A stretch of 36,203 nt of DNA from JAWLCG01 sp041687295. GTDB taxonomy: Bacteria > Planctomycetota > Phycisphaerae > SM23-33 > FEN-1343. The notes under the pieces are model-generated. The model had not been told where the DNA came from and did not search any database. It was given only the letters and a program-made list of their open reading frames with translations. Numbering within the stretch: the stretch's first letter is position 1; every line of letters starts with the position of its first letter. Below, one piece after another: positions 1-8,727 of this stretch. The translations under genes and the position numbers were made by a program. The stretch lies in contig JAWLCG010000006.1 in NCBI GenBank assembly GCA_041687295.1, forward strand, positions 1 to 36,203, read 5' to 3'.

Positions 1-267
1 GTTGTGTTCTGCTGGTGGCCTCAAAGCGGTAAATCCCGGGGTCCGGGGCAGAGCCCCCGTCTGTTTGCTCTCGCCAACTATTTGGGATGAGAGCCGCAAA
101 GAACCAAATCTTGTGCCCCCCCCTCAGGCCGGCCGAGCCGGGGCCGGGACCGCTGGCCGGAAAAGCGCTTCCGCCCCGCAGGCCGGGCGGGTAGGCTGGG
201 AGCTGACGGGTCGAGGGCGACCCGTATCAAGTCGACTGCCCTGAGAGCCTTCGAAAGGAGCAACGCG
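1..267. other. Leading intergenic region with one hairpin
   Basis: No convincing gene is seen before the lipoprotein gene. The tract is GC-rich with proline/arginine-coding shadows only. A perfect 8-bp hairpin lies at 206-225 (ACGGGTCG, loop aggg, CGACCCGT), about 30 bases before the ribosome binding site of the next gene. It could affect the leader of that mRNA; nothing shows a specific function. Confidence 0.5.
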
Positions 268-3171
268 ATGGAGAGGACGTTACGTTCAGCGGCCCGGGTG
301 GGCCTCGCGATGGTGCTGCTGCTGGCCCTGGGCCTGGTGGGCTGTGAGTCGGCCGAAGAGCCGGCCCCGCCGCCAGTCCAGCAACCCGTCGAGCCGGCCG
401 AGCCAGTGACCCCCCAGGCCGAGCCGGCGACCCCGACGGGTGAACCGACCCAGGCCCCCCCGGCCAGCGAGGTCCAACTCGCCCAGGCCGTCACCCCGGC
501 CCCCGCCCAGCAGGGCATCCCCTGGGTCTGGTGGGAGGGCGAGGACTTCACCGACACCAACGTGCCCGACCCCCAGCGGATGGAGCCCGGCGACATCACC
601 GAGCCCGAGACGCAGATCCTCTCGGGCGGACGCTGGTTCTGCCCCCGCGGGCCCGAGGACCAGGGTCCCTACCAGGCCCGCTACACCGTCCAGGTGCCCC
701 AGACGACCACCTACGACCTCTACGTCCGCAAGTTCTGGAAGCACGGGCCCTTCAAGTGGCGCTTCGGCGAGGGCGAGTGGCAGACCCTGGGCCGGGACAT
801 CGCCCTGCTCGACAACACCTACATGCGGCAGCACTGGGGCGCCAACTGGGTCCACATGGGCCAGGTCGAGCTGGACGCCGGCGAGCAGACCTTCACCATC
901 GAGATGCTCGACCCGGCCGGCAGCGGCTGCATCGACGCGTTCCTGCTGATCGACGGGCCCTTCATGCCCCGCGGCCAGCTGAAGCCCGACCAGGTCACCG
1001 GCGACACCATGGAGGGCTTTTTCGCCTGGGAGCCGCCGGCCGACCCGCTGACCCAGGACAACCCCATCGACCTGCGCTACCTCAACGAGGACCAGGCCGG
1101 CCAGGACGGCTTCGTCCGACGCGAGGGCGGCGACTTCGTGCTCGGCTCGGGCGAGCCGGTGCGCTTCTGGATGGTCCAGGGCGACGCCCTGTTCGACATG
1201 AGCCGGCCCATGATCGACTGGTGGGCCGCCCGCCTGGCCAAGTACGGCGTCAACGCCGTCCGCCTGGGCATGCTGGGCATGTTCAACCAGTACAAGGAGG
1301 GCAACGTCGAGGCCCTCGACGCCAACCGCGACAAGCTGCACTACCTCGTCAGCGCCCTGAAGCGCGAGGGCATCTACGTCTACCTCGGCCACCTCTACTG
1401 GCACACCTCGGTCCAGATGGCCGAGAAGCACGGCTTCGAGGGCTACGGCGACGGCAAGGGCGCTTTCGGCCTGCTGATGTTCGACCCGCGGATGCAGGAG
1501 TTCTACCTCAAGTGGGCCGAGGCCCTGCTGACGCCGGAGAACCCCTACACCGGCCTGCCGCTGGCCAAGGACCCCGCCGTCGGCTGGGTCGAGATCCAGA
1601 ACGAGAGCAGCCTGTTCTTCTGGACCTTCAGGCCCAACGCCATGGTCCCCCAGACCCGCGAGAAGGCCGAAAAGGCCTTCGGCGACTGGGCCGCCCGCAA
1701 GTACGGCTCCGTCCAGGCCGCCCTGGACGCCTGGGGCCCCGACAAGTCCCCCGCCGAGATCGTCGGCGACATCTCCACCGACCACCCCGACCAGGGCCGA
1801 CTGGGCCTGTATGACATCGGCCGGCTCGTCACCGCCGACTGGGCCGCCCCCCAGCGCAACGCCCAGCGCGGCGCCGACCAGCTGCAGTGGATGTTCGAGC
1901 ACCAGCGCGACTACTACCGCACCATGATCGACGCGATGCGCGACCGCGTCGGCGTCCAGAGCCTGATCACCTGCTCGAACTGGAAGACCGCCGACCCGGC
2001 CAACCTCGGCGCCCTGGAGCGCCTCAGCTACACCGAGGGCGACGCCGTCTGCCGAAACGTCTACTTCGACGTAAAGTACGAGTCGCGCCCCGAGCGGTTC
2101 TACGCCGTCGACGTCGGCGATACGTACAAGGACTTCAGCGCCCTCAAGCCGCCGGCCGTGCCCGAGGCGTTCACCAACGTCCACGTGATGGACTGGCCCG
2201 ATATGTACACCGAGAACAACTGGTGCCGCCCCGGCCGATACCGCGCGGAGTGGCCCTTCCTCGTGGCCACCTACGGCGCCATGACCGGTATGGACGGCTG
2301 GACCTTCTTCGCGCTCGAAAGCGCCCAGTGGCAGACGCCCATGACGGTCTGGGAGGTCAACGACCCCAGCATCCTCGGCCAGTTCCCCGCGGCCGCGCTG
2401 ATCTTCCGCAGCGGCATGGTCGAAGAGGCGCCCGCCGCCGTCACCGAACACGCCAACGTGCAGCAGTTCTACCAGAGCCAGCCGGCCGCCATCTTCGAGA
2501 TGACCGGCGCCGACGCCCTGTGGGTCAGCCAGATCGGCGAGCTCGAGGGCGCCGGCAGCGGTTCGGAGCGCAAGGTCGACCCCAAGGCCTTCTTCGTCGG
2601 CAAGGTCAACCGCGAGTTCACCGACGGCGAGCCCTCGATCGAGAGCGTCGACCTCGCCCAGTACATCGACCCGCAGGCCCAGACCGTCAAGAGCCTCACC
2701 GGCGAGCTGCTGTGGGACTACGGCACGGGCCTGGTCAGGCTCGACGCCCCCCGGGCCCAGGGCGCCACGGGCTTCCTCAGCCAGGCTGGCACCATCGAGC
2801 TGGCGGACGTGACGATCGAGTCGGGCAACGAGTACGGCAACGTGCTGGTCGTCGCCCTCGACGGCAAGCCGATTTCCCAGTCCAGCCGCGTGCTCGTGCA
2901 GACCGGCACCGAGGACGTGCCCTTCGGCTACGCGACCGAGCCGGCCGGCGAGGGCTTCCAGAAGATCACGAACCTCGGCGGCTACCCGTCGAACGTGCGT
3001 AAGGTGGCCGGCACCGTGACCGTGGCCAATCCGAAGCTGACCAAGGCGACGGTCCTCAACGGCAACGGCGACCGCACCGACCGGCAGGGCGACCTGCAGG
3101 CCAACGGCGAGGCCGTCACGCTGACCCTGCCCGCCGACTCGCTCTACACGCTGCTGGAGGCCGGCGAGTAA
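268..3171 (+). CDS. Secreted lipoprotein with clan GH-A-like glycosidase domain
   Basis: 967 residues. The start is set by AAGGAG at 255-260 before the ATG. Residues 11-26 form a hydrophobic signal ending in lipobox L-V-G-C26, so the protein is probably a lipoprotein outside the cytoplasmic membrane. A Pro/Ala/Glu-rich linker follows (about 27-85). Next comes a Trp-rich beta-sandwich-like region (about 88-240, beginning WVWWEGEDF) resembling a carbohydrate-binding module, then a TIM-barrel-like region (about 265-780) and a beta-rich C-terminus. The motif VGWVEIQNES carries the Asn-Glu pair typical of the acid/base residue after strand 4 in clan GH-A. A nucleophile candidate is the Glu in WTFFALESAQW. 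I infer a polysaccharide hydrolase but cannot assign a GH family or substrate. It stands alone, followed by a terminator hairpin. Confidence 0.75.
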   Translation: MERTLRSAARVGLAMVLLLALGLVGCESAEEPAPPPVQQPVEPAEPVTPQAEPATPTGEPTQAPPASEVQLAQAVTPAPAQQGIPWVWWEGEDFTDTNVPDPQRMEPGDITEPETQILSGGRWFCPRGPEDQGPYQARYTVQVPQTTTYDLYVRKFWKHGPFKWRFGEGEWQTLGRDIALLDNTYMRQHWGANWVHMGQVELDAGEQTFTIEMLDPAGSGCIDAFLLIDGPFMPRGQLKPDQVTGDTMEGFFAWEPPADPLTQDNPIDLRYLNEDQAGQDGFVRREGGDFVLGSGEPVRFWMVQGDALFDMSRPMIDWWAARLAKYGVNAVRLGMLGMFNQYKEGNVEALDANRDKLHYLVSALKREGIYVYLGHLYWHTSVQMAEKHGFEGYGDGKGAFGLLMFDPRMQEFYLKWAEALLTPENPYTGLPLAKDPAVGWVEIQNESSLFFWTFRPNAMVPQTREKAEKAFGDWAARKYGSVQAALDAWGPDKSPAEIVGDISTDHPDQGRLGLYDIGRLVTADWAAPQRNAQRGADQLQWMFEHQRDYYRTMIDAMRDRVGVQSLITCSNWKTADPANLGALERLSYTEGDAVCRNVYFDVKYESRPERFYAVDVGDTYKDFSALKPPAVPEAFTNVHVMDWPDMYTENNWCRPGRYRAEWPFLVATYGAMTGMDGWTFFALESAQWQTPMTVWEVNDPSILGQFPAAALIFRSGMVEEAPAAVTEHANVQQFYQSQPAAIFEMTGADALWVSQIGELEGAGSGSERKVDPKAFFVGKVNREFTDGEPSIESVDLAQYIDPQAQTVKSLTGELLWDYGTGLVRLDAPRAQGATGFLSQAGTIELADVTIESGNEYGNVLVVALDGKPISQSSRVLVQTGTEDVPFGYATEPAGEGFQKITNLGGYPSNVRKVAGTVTVANPKLTKATVLNGNGDRTDRQGDLQANGEAVTLTLPADSLYTLLEAGE

Positions 3172-3196
3172 CTCCTACCGCCTCCCGCAACGCCAC

Positions 3197-3241
3197 GGGG
3201 CCCGGCCGGATCGCACGATCCCGCCGGGCCCCGGCTTTATT
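3197..3241 (+). terminator. Hairpin terminator after the lipoprotein gene
   Basis: A perfect 10-bp GC stem (GGGGCCCGGC at 3197-3206, GCCGGGCCCC at 3223-3232) with a 16-base loop is followed by GGCTTTATT. It lies 25 bases after the stop codon. The T tract is short, so termination efficiency is uncertain. It separates this gene from the convergent flippase-sulfotransferase gene. Confidence 0.65.
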
Positions 3242-3328
3242 GCAGGGCGGGCCCTCGCCGGGCTCCTCAGGGCGGGTTCTGACTGGGGCGCTGGCTGCAG
3301 AGCCTGTCATTCTTGGCTGGACGGTGTG

Positions 3329-5608
3329 CTACACGCTGGCGCCGTTCGGCCTGGCCCGTTCGCTGGACGGGCTGAGCCAGCCGCTCAGGTCGCGCTGGAG
3401 CAGTTGGCCCAGCAGGGCGACATCATCGCGAAGAGTGTCGGAGATCTCGCAGCGGAGGGCCTCGGGCAGGGGCTGCCGCTGGGGCCGATAGCTGCCGATC
3501 TCCGCGATCCGGCGGGCCAGGCCGTAGCTGGGCAGGATGCCCATCCGCCACTTCGCCCGGGCGGCCAGCGCGATCGCCTGCGACCCGGCCCACCCGCGCT
3601 GGTTGTGGTGGCGGCGGGTGACGTTGACGGGCGGGAACTCGCGCCGCCCGTCGTCGTCGAGGCCCAGGAACGCCAGCACGCGGAGGTACTCGCCCCGCGG
3701 GTCGGCCACGAAGTCGTCGAAGAGCACCGGGCAGACCCGGTCGCGTCCGGCCCGCTCGACCAGCCGCTGCAGCTGCGCGCCCAGGCGCCCGACCTCGGCG
3801 TACTGCAGCAGCCGGGGGTGGATCTGCCAGCGGGCGGCCAGGGGGATGCGCCGGCCCGCGCGGCGGTCGGCCTGGGCGTGCCAGGCGGCGGCGAAGTTCG
3901 GCGCGTTCTCGACGCGGTGGAAGCGGAAGTGCTCGTAAAGGCTCGGCAGCATCTGCAGCGGGTTGCGGAGCATGACCATCAGTCGCGCGTCGGGTGCGTC
4001 GGCCAGGATGTTGGGCACGGCCCGGTCGGAGAAGAGGTACCAGACGGTGGCCTCGCCCAGCACGCGGTCCTGCGGCCCGGCCGGGGCGAACAGCGACAGG
4101 TAGGCCGCCTCGTCGCGGGCAACCCGCAGGTTCGGCAGGTCGGTCGCGTAGTAGCCTGGCTCCTTGGGCTGGGCCATGAACGCCTGAGGGTGCTCGCCCA
4201 GGTAGGCCGCCATGGCCGTGGTGGCGCTTTTGGGCCCGCCGAGGAGGAAGAAATTGGGCCGGCGGGACGGCGTCTCCGAGCGGCGCCCCCCCAAGGCCGG
4301 CCGCACGCTGACGCGCATCCCCAGCCGCTGCCGCAGGTATACCCAGATCAGCCCGTTCCAGATCAGCACGCTCGCCAGCGTCCCCAGGGCCGCCCCCACC
4401 AGGCCCAGCCGCGGGATCAGCAGCAGGTTCAGCGCGATGTTCGCCGCGGCGGCCAGGCCCACGCAGGCGGCGGCCTGCCTCTGCCGGCCGGTCATCATCA
4501 TCAGGTAGCCCACCGGCCCGAACAGGGCGTTGGCCGTCTGGGCCGCCACCAGCACCAGCAGGGCCGGGTACGCCCCCACAAACTCCGACCCGAACAGCCC
4601 CAGCAGCCAGGGCCCCGCCACGACCAGCCCCGCCGCCGCCGGCAGGGTGAGGGCCGCTATCCCCAGCAGGCACCAGCGCAGCAGCCGCTCGACCTCCGCC
4701 GGCCGATTGGCCACGTGACTCGCCGCGAACCGCGGCGCCGCCACCGCTCCCACCGCCAGCAGCCCCAGCAGCAGCGGCTTGGAAATCTGCAGCGCCGCGA
4801 AGTAGGGCCCGGTGCTCGCGGGCCCCCGCAGCGCCCCCAGCAGCAGCATGTCCGCACGGGTATTGATCACGTGAAACCCCTGGTAGACCAGCAAGGCCAT
4901 CCCCGCCCCCAGCCACCGCCCCAGTTCGTAGTCCGCCGGGCCAATCAGCCGTTGGCCCCCCCAGCGACGCAGCAGCCCCGCTCCCAGCAGCACCGCCAGA
5001 GCCAGCGCCCCCGCCTCCAGGGCCAGCACGTGCGGCGCCTCGAACGTCCTCCGCCCCGCCGACCAGGCCAGCCCCACCAGCCCCAGCATCGCCACCGGAT
5101 GCACCAGCATCCGCAACGAGAGCCCCGCCGCCGCCCGGTGCAGCCCCTGCAGCGACGCCCGCCCGATGTCCAGGACCGCCAGCAGCGGCACGATGGCCAG
5201 GCCCGCCACCACGAACGCCCCGCGCAACTCGCCCCCGAAGGCCCATCCCACGGCCGCGGCCGCCGAGCCCACCAGCAGCCCGCTGGCCAGGGCCACCCCC
5301 ACACCCGCCCGCAAGACGCCCCGCAGCAGCCGATCCTGGCCCAGCTGGGCGTAACCGGCCACGCCGCGTAGCACCGTCGCGTCCATGCCCCAGGTGCCCA
5401 GCAGCGCCAGCGCCGCCGTCCAGCTCAGCACGTACGCGTACCGCCCGTACCCCTCCGGGCCCATCAGCCTCGACAGCGTCACCTGCAGCGCCAACAGCAG
5501 CGCCACGCTGCCGCCCTGCACCGCCAGCACCCGGACCGTCCCTCGCGCCAGGCTCGGCCGAGCATGCGTCACGCCGACCGCCCCAACCCCTTCCACGGAG
5601 TCACGCAT
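3329..5608 (-). CDS. Polysaccharide flippase fused to a sulfotransferase
   Basis: 759 residues. The N-terminal part (about 1-435) is a multi-helix membrane protein resembling Wzx/MATE-type O-antigen or polysaccharide flippases (early motif LSRLMGPEGYGRYAYV). The C-terminal part (about 450-759) is a PAPS-dependent sulfotransferase. It shows the 5'-phosphosulfate loop GGPKSATT, the 3'-phosphate motif RNPLQMLPS, and later D-D-F and RRHHNQRG segments. I chose ATG at 5608, preceded by AGGAG; a GTG at 5632 is possible but has no good site. The gene begins 52 bases after the GH172 gene and is probably co-transcribed with it. The two domains share one frame without a break. The fusion suggests coupled sulfation and export of a glycan or lipid-linked intermediate, which is inference. 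Confidence 0.85.
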   Translation of the reverse strand: MRDSVEGVGAVGVTHARPSLARGTVRVLAVQGGSVALLLALQVTLSRLMGPEGYGRYAYVLSWTAALALLGTWGMDATVLRGVAGYAQLGQDRLLRGVLRAGVGVALASGLLVGSAAAAVGWAFGGELRGAFVVAGLAIVPLLAVLDIGRASLQGLHRAAAGLSLRMLVHPVAMLGLVGLAWSAGRRTFEAPHVLALEAGALALAVLLGAGLLRRWGGQRLIGPADYELGRWLGAGMALLVYQGFHVINTRADMLLLGALRGPASTGPYFAALQISKPLLLGLLAVGAVAAPRFAASHVANRPAEVERLLRWCLLGIAALTLPAAAGLVVAGPWLLGLFGSEFVGAYPALLVLVAAQTANALFGPVGYLMMMTGRQRQAAACVGLAAAANIALNLLLIPRLGLVGAALGTLASVLIWNGLIWVYLRQRLGMRVSVRPALGGRRSETPSRRPNFFLLGGPKSATTAMAAYLGEHPQAFMAQPKEPGYYATDLPNLRVARDEAAYLSLFAPAGPQDRVLGEATVWYLFSDRAVPNILADAPDARLMVMLRNPLQMLPSLYEHFRFHRVENAPNFAAAWHAQADRRAGRRIPLAARWQIHPRLLQYAEVGRLGAQLQRLVERAGRDRVCPVLFDDFVADPRGEYLRVLAFLGLDDDGRREFPPVNVTRRHHNQRGWAGSQAIALAARAKWRMGILPSYGLARRIAEIGSYRPQRQPLPEALRCEISDTLRDDVALLGQLLQRDLSGWLSPSSERARPNGASV

Positions 5609-5660
5609 CGGGGTCTCCTGCACAAGGCCCACCCTCGCCGGGGCGTGCGCCGGGGGGGGG

Positions 5661-6782
5661 CTAGATCACCTCTAGCGTGTCCTTGTCCGGCAGGGCCGGG
5701 AAGGGCGCGGTCGGCAGCGTCTGGTACCAGTAGGCCACCGAGGCCATGTCGTCCTGGTTGGGCAGGTAGCGCCCGCCGCTGCGCCAGCCCAGCGACTGGA
5801 TCGTCACGGCGATGTCCTCCTCGAAGCGGATCGGGTCGGTGATGTGCCATCGGTACAGACCGAACCGCTGCTGGCTCTTGTACGTGCCGTCCGGCCGAAT
5901 CACCTGGTGCAGGCCGGCGTACGGCGTGGTGAAGGCGGTGTACTGCCCGCCGACGTCGAAATTATAGGACCCGCAGAAGTAGTCTTCCGTGCCCGTGCCG
6001 CAAATCGTCGGAAAACTCTCGCCGCCGTGCTCGGCCACCGCCTGCTCGGTCGGCGTGCCCGCGGGGATGTCGCCGTCGAGGTAGAACTTGATCTCGCCCT
6101 CGCCCCACCAGCCGGTGTTGTTGACGCCCCAGGCCATGTACGTGCCGACGAACTGCCCCTGGCCCTTCACGCCGTCGAGGATCGTGTACACCCGCTTATA
6201 TCCCAACGGGTTGGTCCGGCGGAACTGGGCGTGGAAGTAGGCGGCCTCGGCCGGCACGTCCGTCAGCGCGTAGTTCACCTGGTAGAACAGCGTCACCGGC
6301 TCGGGCCCGATGTTCTCCACGGTGATGCGGCAATGCTTGCGGAAGGGCATCTCCCAGTAGCAGTTGAACGATCGGCCCGGGTTCACGCACACCGCCAGCG
6401 ACGACAGCTGGGCGTAGCTGCCCCAGCCGCTGGCGAAAAAGTCGCCGATCGGGCACTCCACCGAGGGCTGCTCCTGGCCGTCCCAGTAGATGCGAAGGAT
6501 CTGGAACCGCCAGTTGCCCGTCGGCGTCATCCAGATCTGCTGGATGGCCCCGGGCCCGTCGATGTCGGCCACGGTGAAGGTCGTACCGGCCTCGATGCGG
6601 ACGCACGGGCTGATCTTCCAGCCCTTGCCCAGGTCGCGCCCGGCGTTGGCGCCGGTGCCCTCGGTCGCCCGGCCGCCCTGGCCCTTGGCACCGGTGAAGT
6701 TCTCCGCGCTGATCGAACGCGTCTTGGCCTTGGAAAGCCACGAGAGATTGCCCATGTCCATGCCCAGCCCATTGAAGGCCAT
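5661..6782 (-). CDS. DUF2961 protein, glycoside hydrolase family 172
   Basis: 373 residues, no signal peptide, so probably cytoplasmic. AAGGAG precedes the ATG. The sequence has the DUF2961 landmarks: an N-terminal SAENFTG segment, VADIDGPGAIQQIWMTP, GWWGEGEIKFYLDGD and PTICGTGTEDYF. Family GH172 acts on furanosides (difructose dianhydride, arabinofuranosides). The two conserved glutamates in GEGEIKF and GTGTEDYF are the likely catalytic pair. The loop between them (IPAGTPTEQ to GGES) looks about 15-17 residues longer than in the members I recall. The stop is followed by a 9-G run and then the flippase-sulfotransferase gene. The exact substrate cannot be read from the sequence. Confidence 0.85.
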   Translation of the reverse strand: MAFNGLGMDMGNLSWLSKAKTRSISAENFTGAKGQGGRATEGTGANAGRDLGKGWKISPCVRIEAGTTFTVADIDGPGAIQQIWMTPTGNWRFQILRIYWDGQEQPSVECPIGDFFASGWGSYAQLSSLAVCVNPGRSFNCYWEMPFRKHCRITVENIGPEPVTLFYQVNYALTDVPAEAAYFHAQFRRTNPLGYKRVYTILDGVKGQGQFVGTYMAWGVNNTGWWGEGEIKFYLDGDIPAGTPTEQAVAEHGGESFPTICGTGTEDYFCGSYNFDVGGQYTAFTTPYAGLHQVIRPDGTYKSQQRFGLYRWHITDPIRFEEDIAVTIQSLGWRSGGRYLPNQDDMASVAYWYQTLPTAPFPALPDKDTLEVI

Positions 6783-6830
6783 CGCTTTCTCCTTCTGATG
6801 CCCTGTTCAGTACCTGTACGTTCCATGGCG

Positions 6831-6907
6831 TCGTAGGGCGTGCAACCTGTTGCACGCGCAACGCGGTCGGCCGGGGTTGCGCGAGCAACGAGTTGCTCGC
6901 CCTACGA
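6831..6907. repeat. Cloverleaf REP pair, family A (inverse copy)
   Basis: Outer stem TCGTAGGGC/GCCCTACGA (6831-6839, 6899-6907). Three arms follow with no unpaired junction base: GTGCAAC/GTTGCAC (6840-6855), GCGCAAC/GTTGCGC (6856-6882) and GAGCAAC/GTTGCTC (6883-6898). This is the reverse orientation of the copies near 28.3, 28.9 and 31.0 kb, with different loops. Confidence 0.9.
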
Positions 6908-6958
6908 TCTGATGTCTTATTCCGGACCTTTGCTTCATGTCGTCACGAACCTGCACTG

Positions 6959-7130
6959 CCTGCGGGGGCCGCCCCCAGGCCGGTTCACCGGCCTTCGCCC
7001 CGCGCCAGCGGGGTGTAGGCCAGGGCTTGTAGCCCTGGCACGCCGGCTCCCGCGATTTTCGCTGCCCAGCCCGCTTCAGCGGGCTTACCCCCCCCTTCCG
7101 CCGAAGACCCCGGGCAAGCCCGGGGCTATA
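6959..7130. repeat. Array of six short hairpins of different sequence
   Basis: Successive perfect or near-perfect palindromes are GGGGGC/GCCCCC (from 6964), AGGCCGG-ttca-CCGGCCT (from 6978), CCCCGC-gcca-GCGGGG (from 6999), CCAGGGC-ttgta-GCCCTGG (from 7019, preceded by GTAGG), AGCCCGC-ttca-GCGGGCT (from 7067) and CCCCGGGC-aa-GCCCGGGG (from 7109). The last one recurs near 14272. The array fills the gap between the GH28 stop and the GH172 start region, and no gene is seen here. Confidence 0.75.
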
Positions 7131-7143
7131 TACGCTCCAGCTC

Positions 7144-8610
7144 CTATCGAACCTGGACGTCGTCGCCCTCGACGTCGACGGCCTTGGTGCCGGCGACGCT
7201 GGCGGTGACGCCGGGGACGTCGATCCGCGCCCGCCGCAGCTGCCGGCCCCAGACGGCGGCGAAGGGCGGCGTCTGCCCCTGGGCCCGGGGGTCGAGGTAG
7301 AGCGCGCCCTTGCTGTACTTGGCCTTGAAATCCTCCGGCACGGGCCCCTCGGGCCAGGCCACCTGCAGGTTCTCCAGGACGAAGTCGCTCGCGTTGCGGA
7401 CCACGACGGCGGCGCGGGCCAGGCGGGCCTCCGGGCAGCTGGCCGAGCACTGCAGCGAGTCGGTCTCAGCCGGCAGGGCCTGGGGGTCCTCCACCCAGGG
7501 GTAGACCATCGTGATGTTCCGCAGCGTGACGCCCTCGAGCACCCCGCCGTCGGCGGCTGAGAGGATCAGTCGGCCATCCGTGCGGCAGATCAGGTCGTGG
7601 ATGTTCACCCGCCGCACGCGGCCCATCGGCGGGGCGGTCTCGGCCGAGACGCCCGGCAGGAACCCCGTGTGCCGCCTCGCCAGGTCGATGTGGACCGGGC
7701 GGTTCATCAGGTTGCCCGTGTTCGTGTCGACCACCAGGTCGTGGACGGTGATGTCCTCGACCGTCGCGCCGTCGAAGCAGGTGATCTGGAACGCCCGCGA
7801 GCTCTCGCTGACCACGCACGAGCCGAAGACGATCTGCCGGAAGTCGTGCCAGCTCTCCGTGCCGATCTTGACGGCCGCACAGAGGGTCCGCAGCACACAG
7901 CCGGTGATGGTGATGCGCTCGGTCGAGCGGGTGTCGGGGAAGTTCTTGAGCACGATGCAGTCGTCGCCGGTCTCGATGTGACAGCCGGTGAAGATCACGT
8001 CGTGGCAGCCATCCACGTCGAAGCCGTCCGAGTTGCCCGCGAAAACGTAGTTGTACAGGCGGACGCCCTGCACCCACACGCGGTCGCACAGGCACAGGTG
8101 GCAGGTCCAGCCGGGGGAGTTCTGGATGGTGATGCCCTCCAGCCGCAGGTCGCGGCAGCGGAGGAACTCCAGCATGGGCACGAAGGGGCGGTCCTTGGCC
8201 CCGGTCCAGGTAAAGGGCTGTTTCGTCTCCCAGCCGGGGGTGAAGGCGGCGACGTTGCCGTCGAGGGTGCCGCCGCCGCGGAGGATGAGGTTCTCGCAGC
8301 CCTCGGCGTAGAGGAAGTGGTGGTGCGACGCCGCCCCGCGCAGCAGGTGGCGGGGGAAGTCGCCGCGCAGGGGCAGGTCGGGGTACTCGGCCGGGTCGGG
8401 CGAGGCCAGCAGCGTCGCCCCCGGCCGAAGCTCCAGCACCAGGTTCGACCGCAGCACCACCGTGCCGGTGACGTAGGTGCCCGGGGGCACCACGACCAGG
8501 CCGATGCCCTCGGTTACCGCGTGCTCGATGGCCCGGTTGATGGCCCCCGTGCACACCGTTCGGCCATCGCCGATGGCCCCGAAATCCCGCACATCCACCG
8601 CCAGTCGCAT
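7144..8610 (-). CDS. GH28-like right-handed beta-helix glycosidase
   Basis: 488 residues. The ATG at 8610 follows a strong AAAGGAGG, so the longer upstream frame is not used. No signal peptide is visible. The N-terminus VRDFGAIGDGRT is the usual entry to pectin-type beta-helix proteins. Polygalacturonase motifs are present as NSDGFDVDG and GDDCIVLK, supplying three acidic residues. The usual His-Gly pair of GH28 (GHGxSIG) is replaced by CAAVKIGTES, and the RIK motif is not evident. The protein therefore belongs to a divergent GH28 branch, perhaps active on modified or non-pectic chains. It lies upstream of the GH172 gene on the same strand but is separated by a repeat-filled gap. Confidence 0.8.
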   Translation of the reverse strand: MRLAVDVRDFGAIGDGRTVCTGAINRAIEHAVTEGIGLVVVPPGTYVTGTVVLRSNLVLELRPGATLLASPDPAEYPDLPLRGDFPRHLLRGAASHHHFLYAEGCENLILRGGGTLDGNVAAFTPGWETKQPFTWTGAKDRPFVPMLEFLRCRDLRLEGITIQNSPGWTCHLCLCDRVWVQGVRLYNYVFAGNSDGFDVDGCHDVIFTGCHIETGDDCIVLKNFPDTRSTERITITGCVLRTLCAAVKIGTESWHDFRQIVFGSCVVSESSRAFQITCFDGATVEDITVHDLVVDTNTGNLMNRPVHIDLARRHTGFLPGVSAETAPPMGRVRRVNIHDLICRTDGRLILSAADGGVLEGVTLRNITMVYPWVEDPQALPAETDSLQCSASCPEARLARAAVVVRNASDFVLENLQVAWPEGPVPEDFKAKYSKGALYLDPRAQGQTPPFAAVWGRQLRRARIDVPGVTASVAGTKAVDVEGDDVQVR

Positions 8611-8727
8611 ATCGCGCCTCCTTTGCCTCGCAGTGTACCGCCACCCCCCGCCCGCGTCGAGAACCGACCCCGCCGCACCGGCCGGGCCGCTCTGGGTGTC
8701 CCTGCGCGATGGGCGGGCCGCGCCTTT

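Noticed and set aside
286..2451. Long 721-codon open frame antisense to the lipoprotein gene
   Set aside because: It is a mirror of a high-GC3 gene: composition is Val/Gly/Leu/Asp repeats without any domain, and the opposite strand has the signal peptide, ribosome site and catalytic motif.
5652..5660. Nine-G run as a phase-variation tract
   Set aside because: It lies between the GH172 stop and the flippase start, outside both coding frames, so slippage would not switch either protein.
6831..6907. Cloverleaf repeats as tRNA genes
   Set aside because: The fold is four-armed but there is no T-loop GTTCRA, no conserved D-loop, no anticodon arm of 5 bp with a 7-base loop and no acceptor CCA context. 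Arms are 7 bp with tiny loops and no junction bases.
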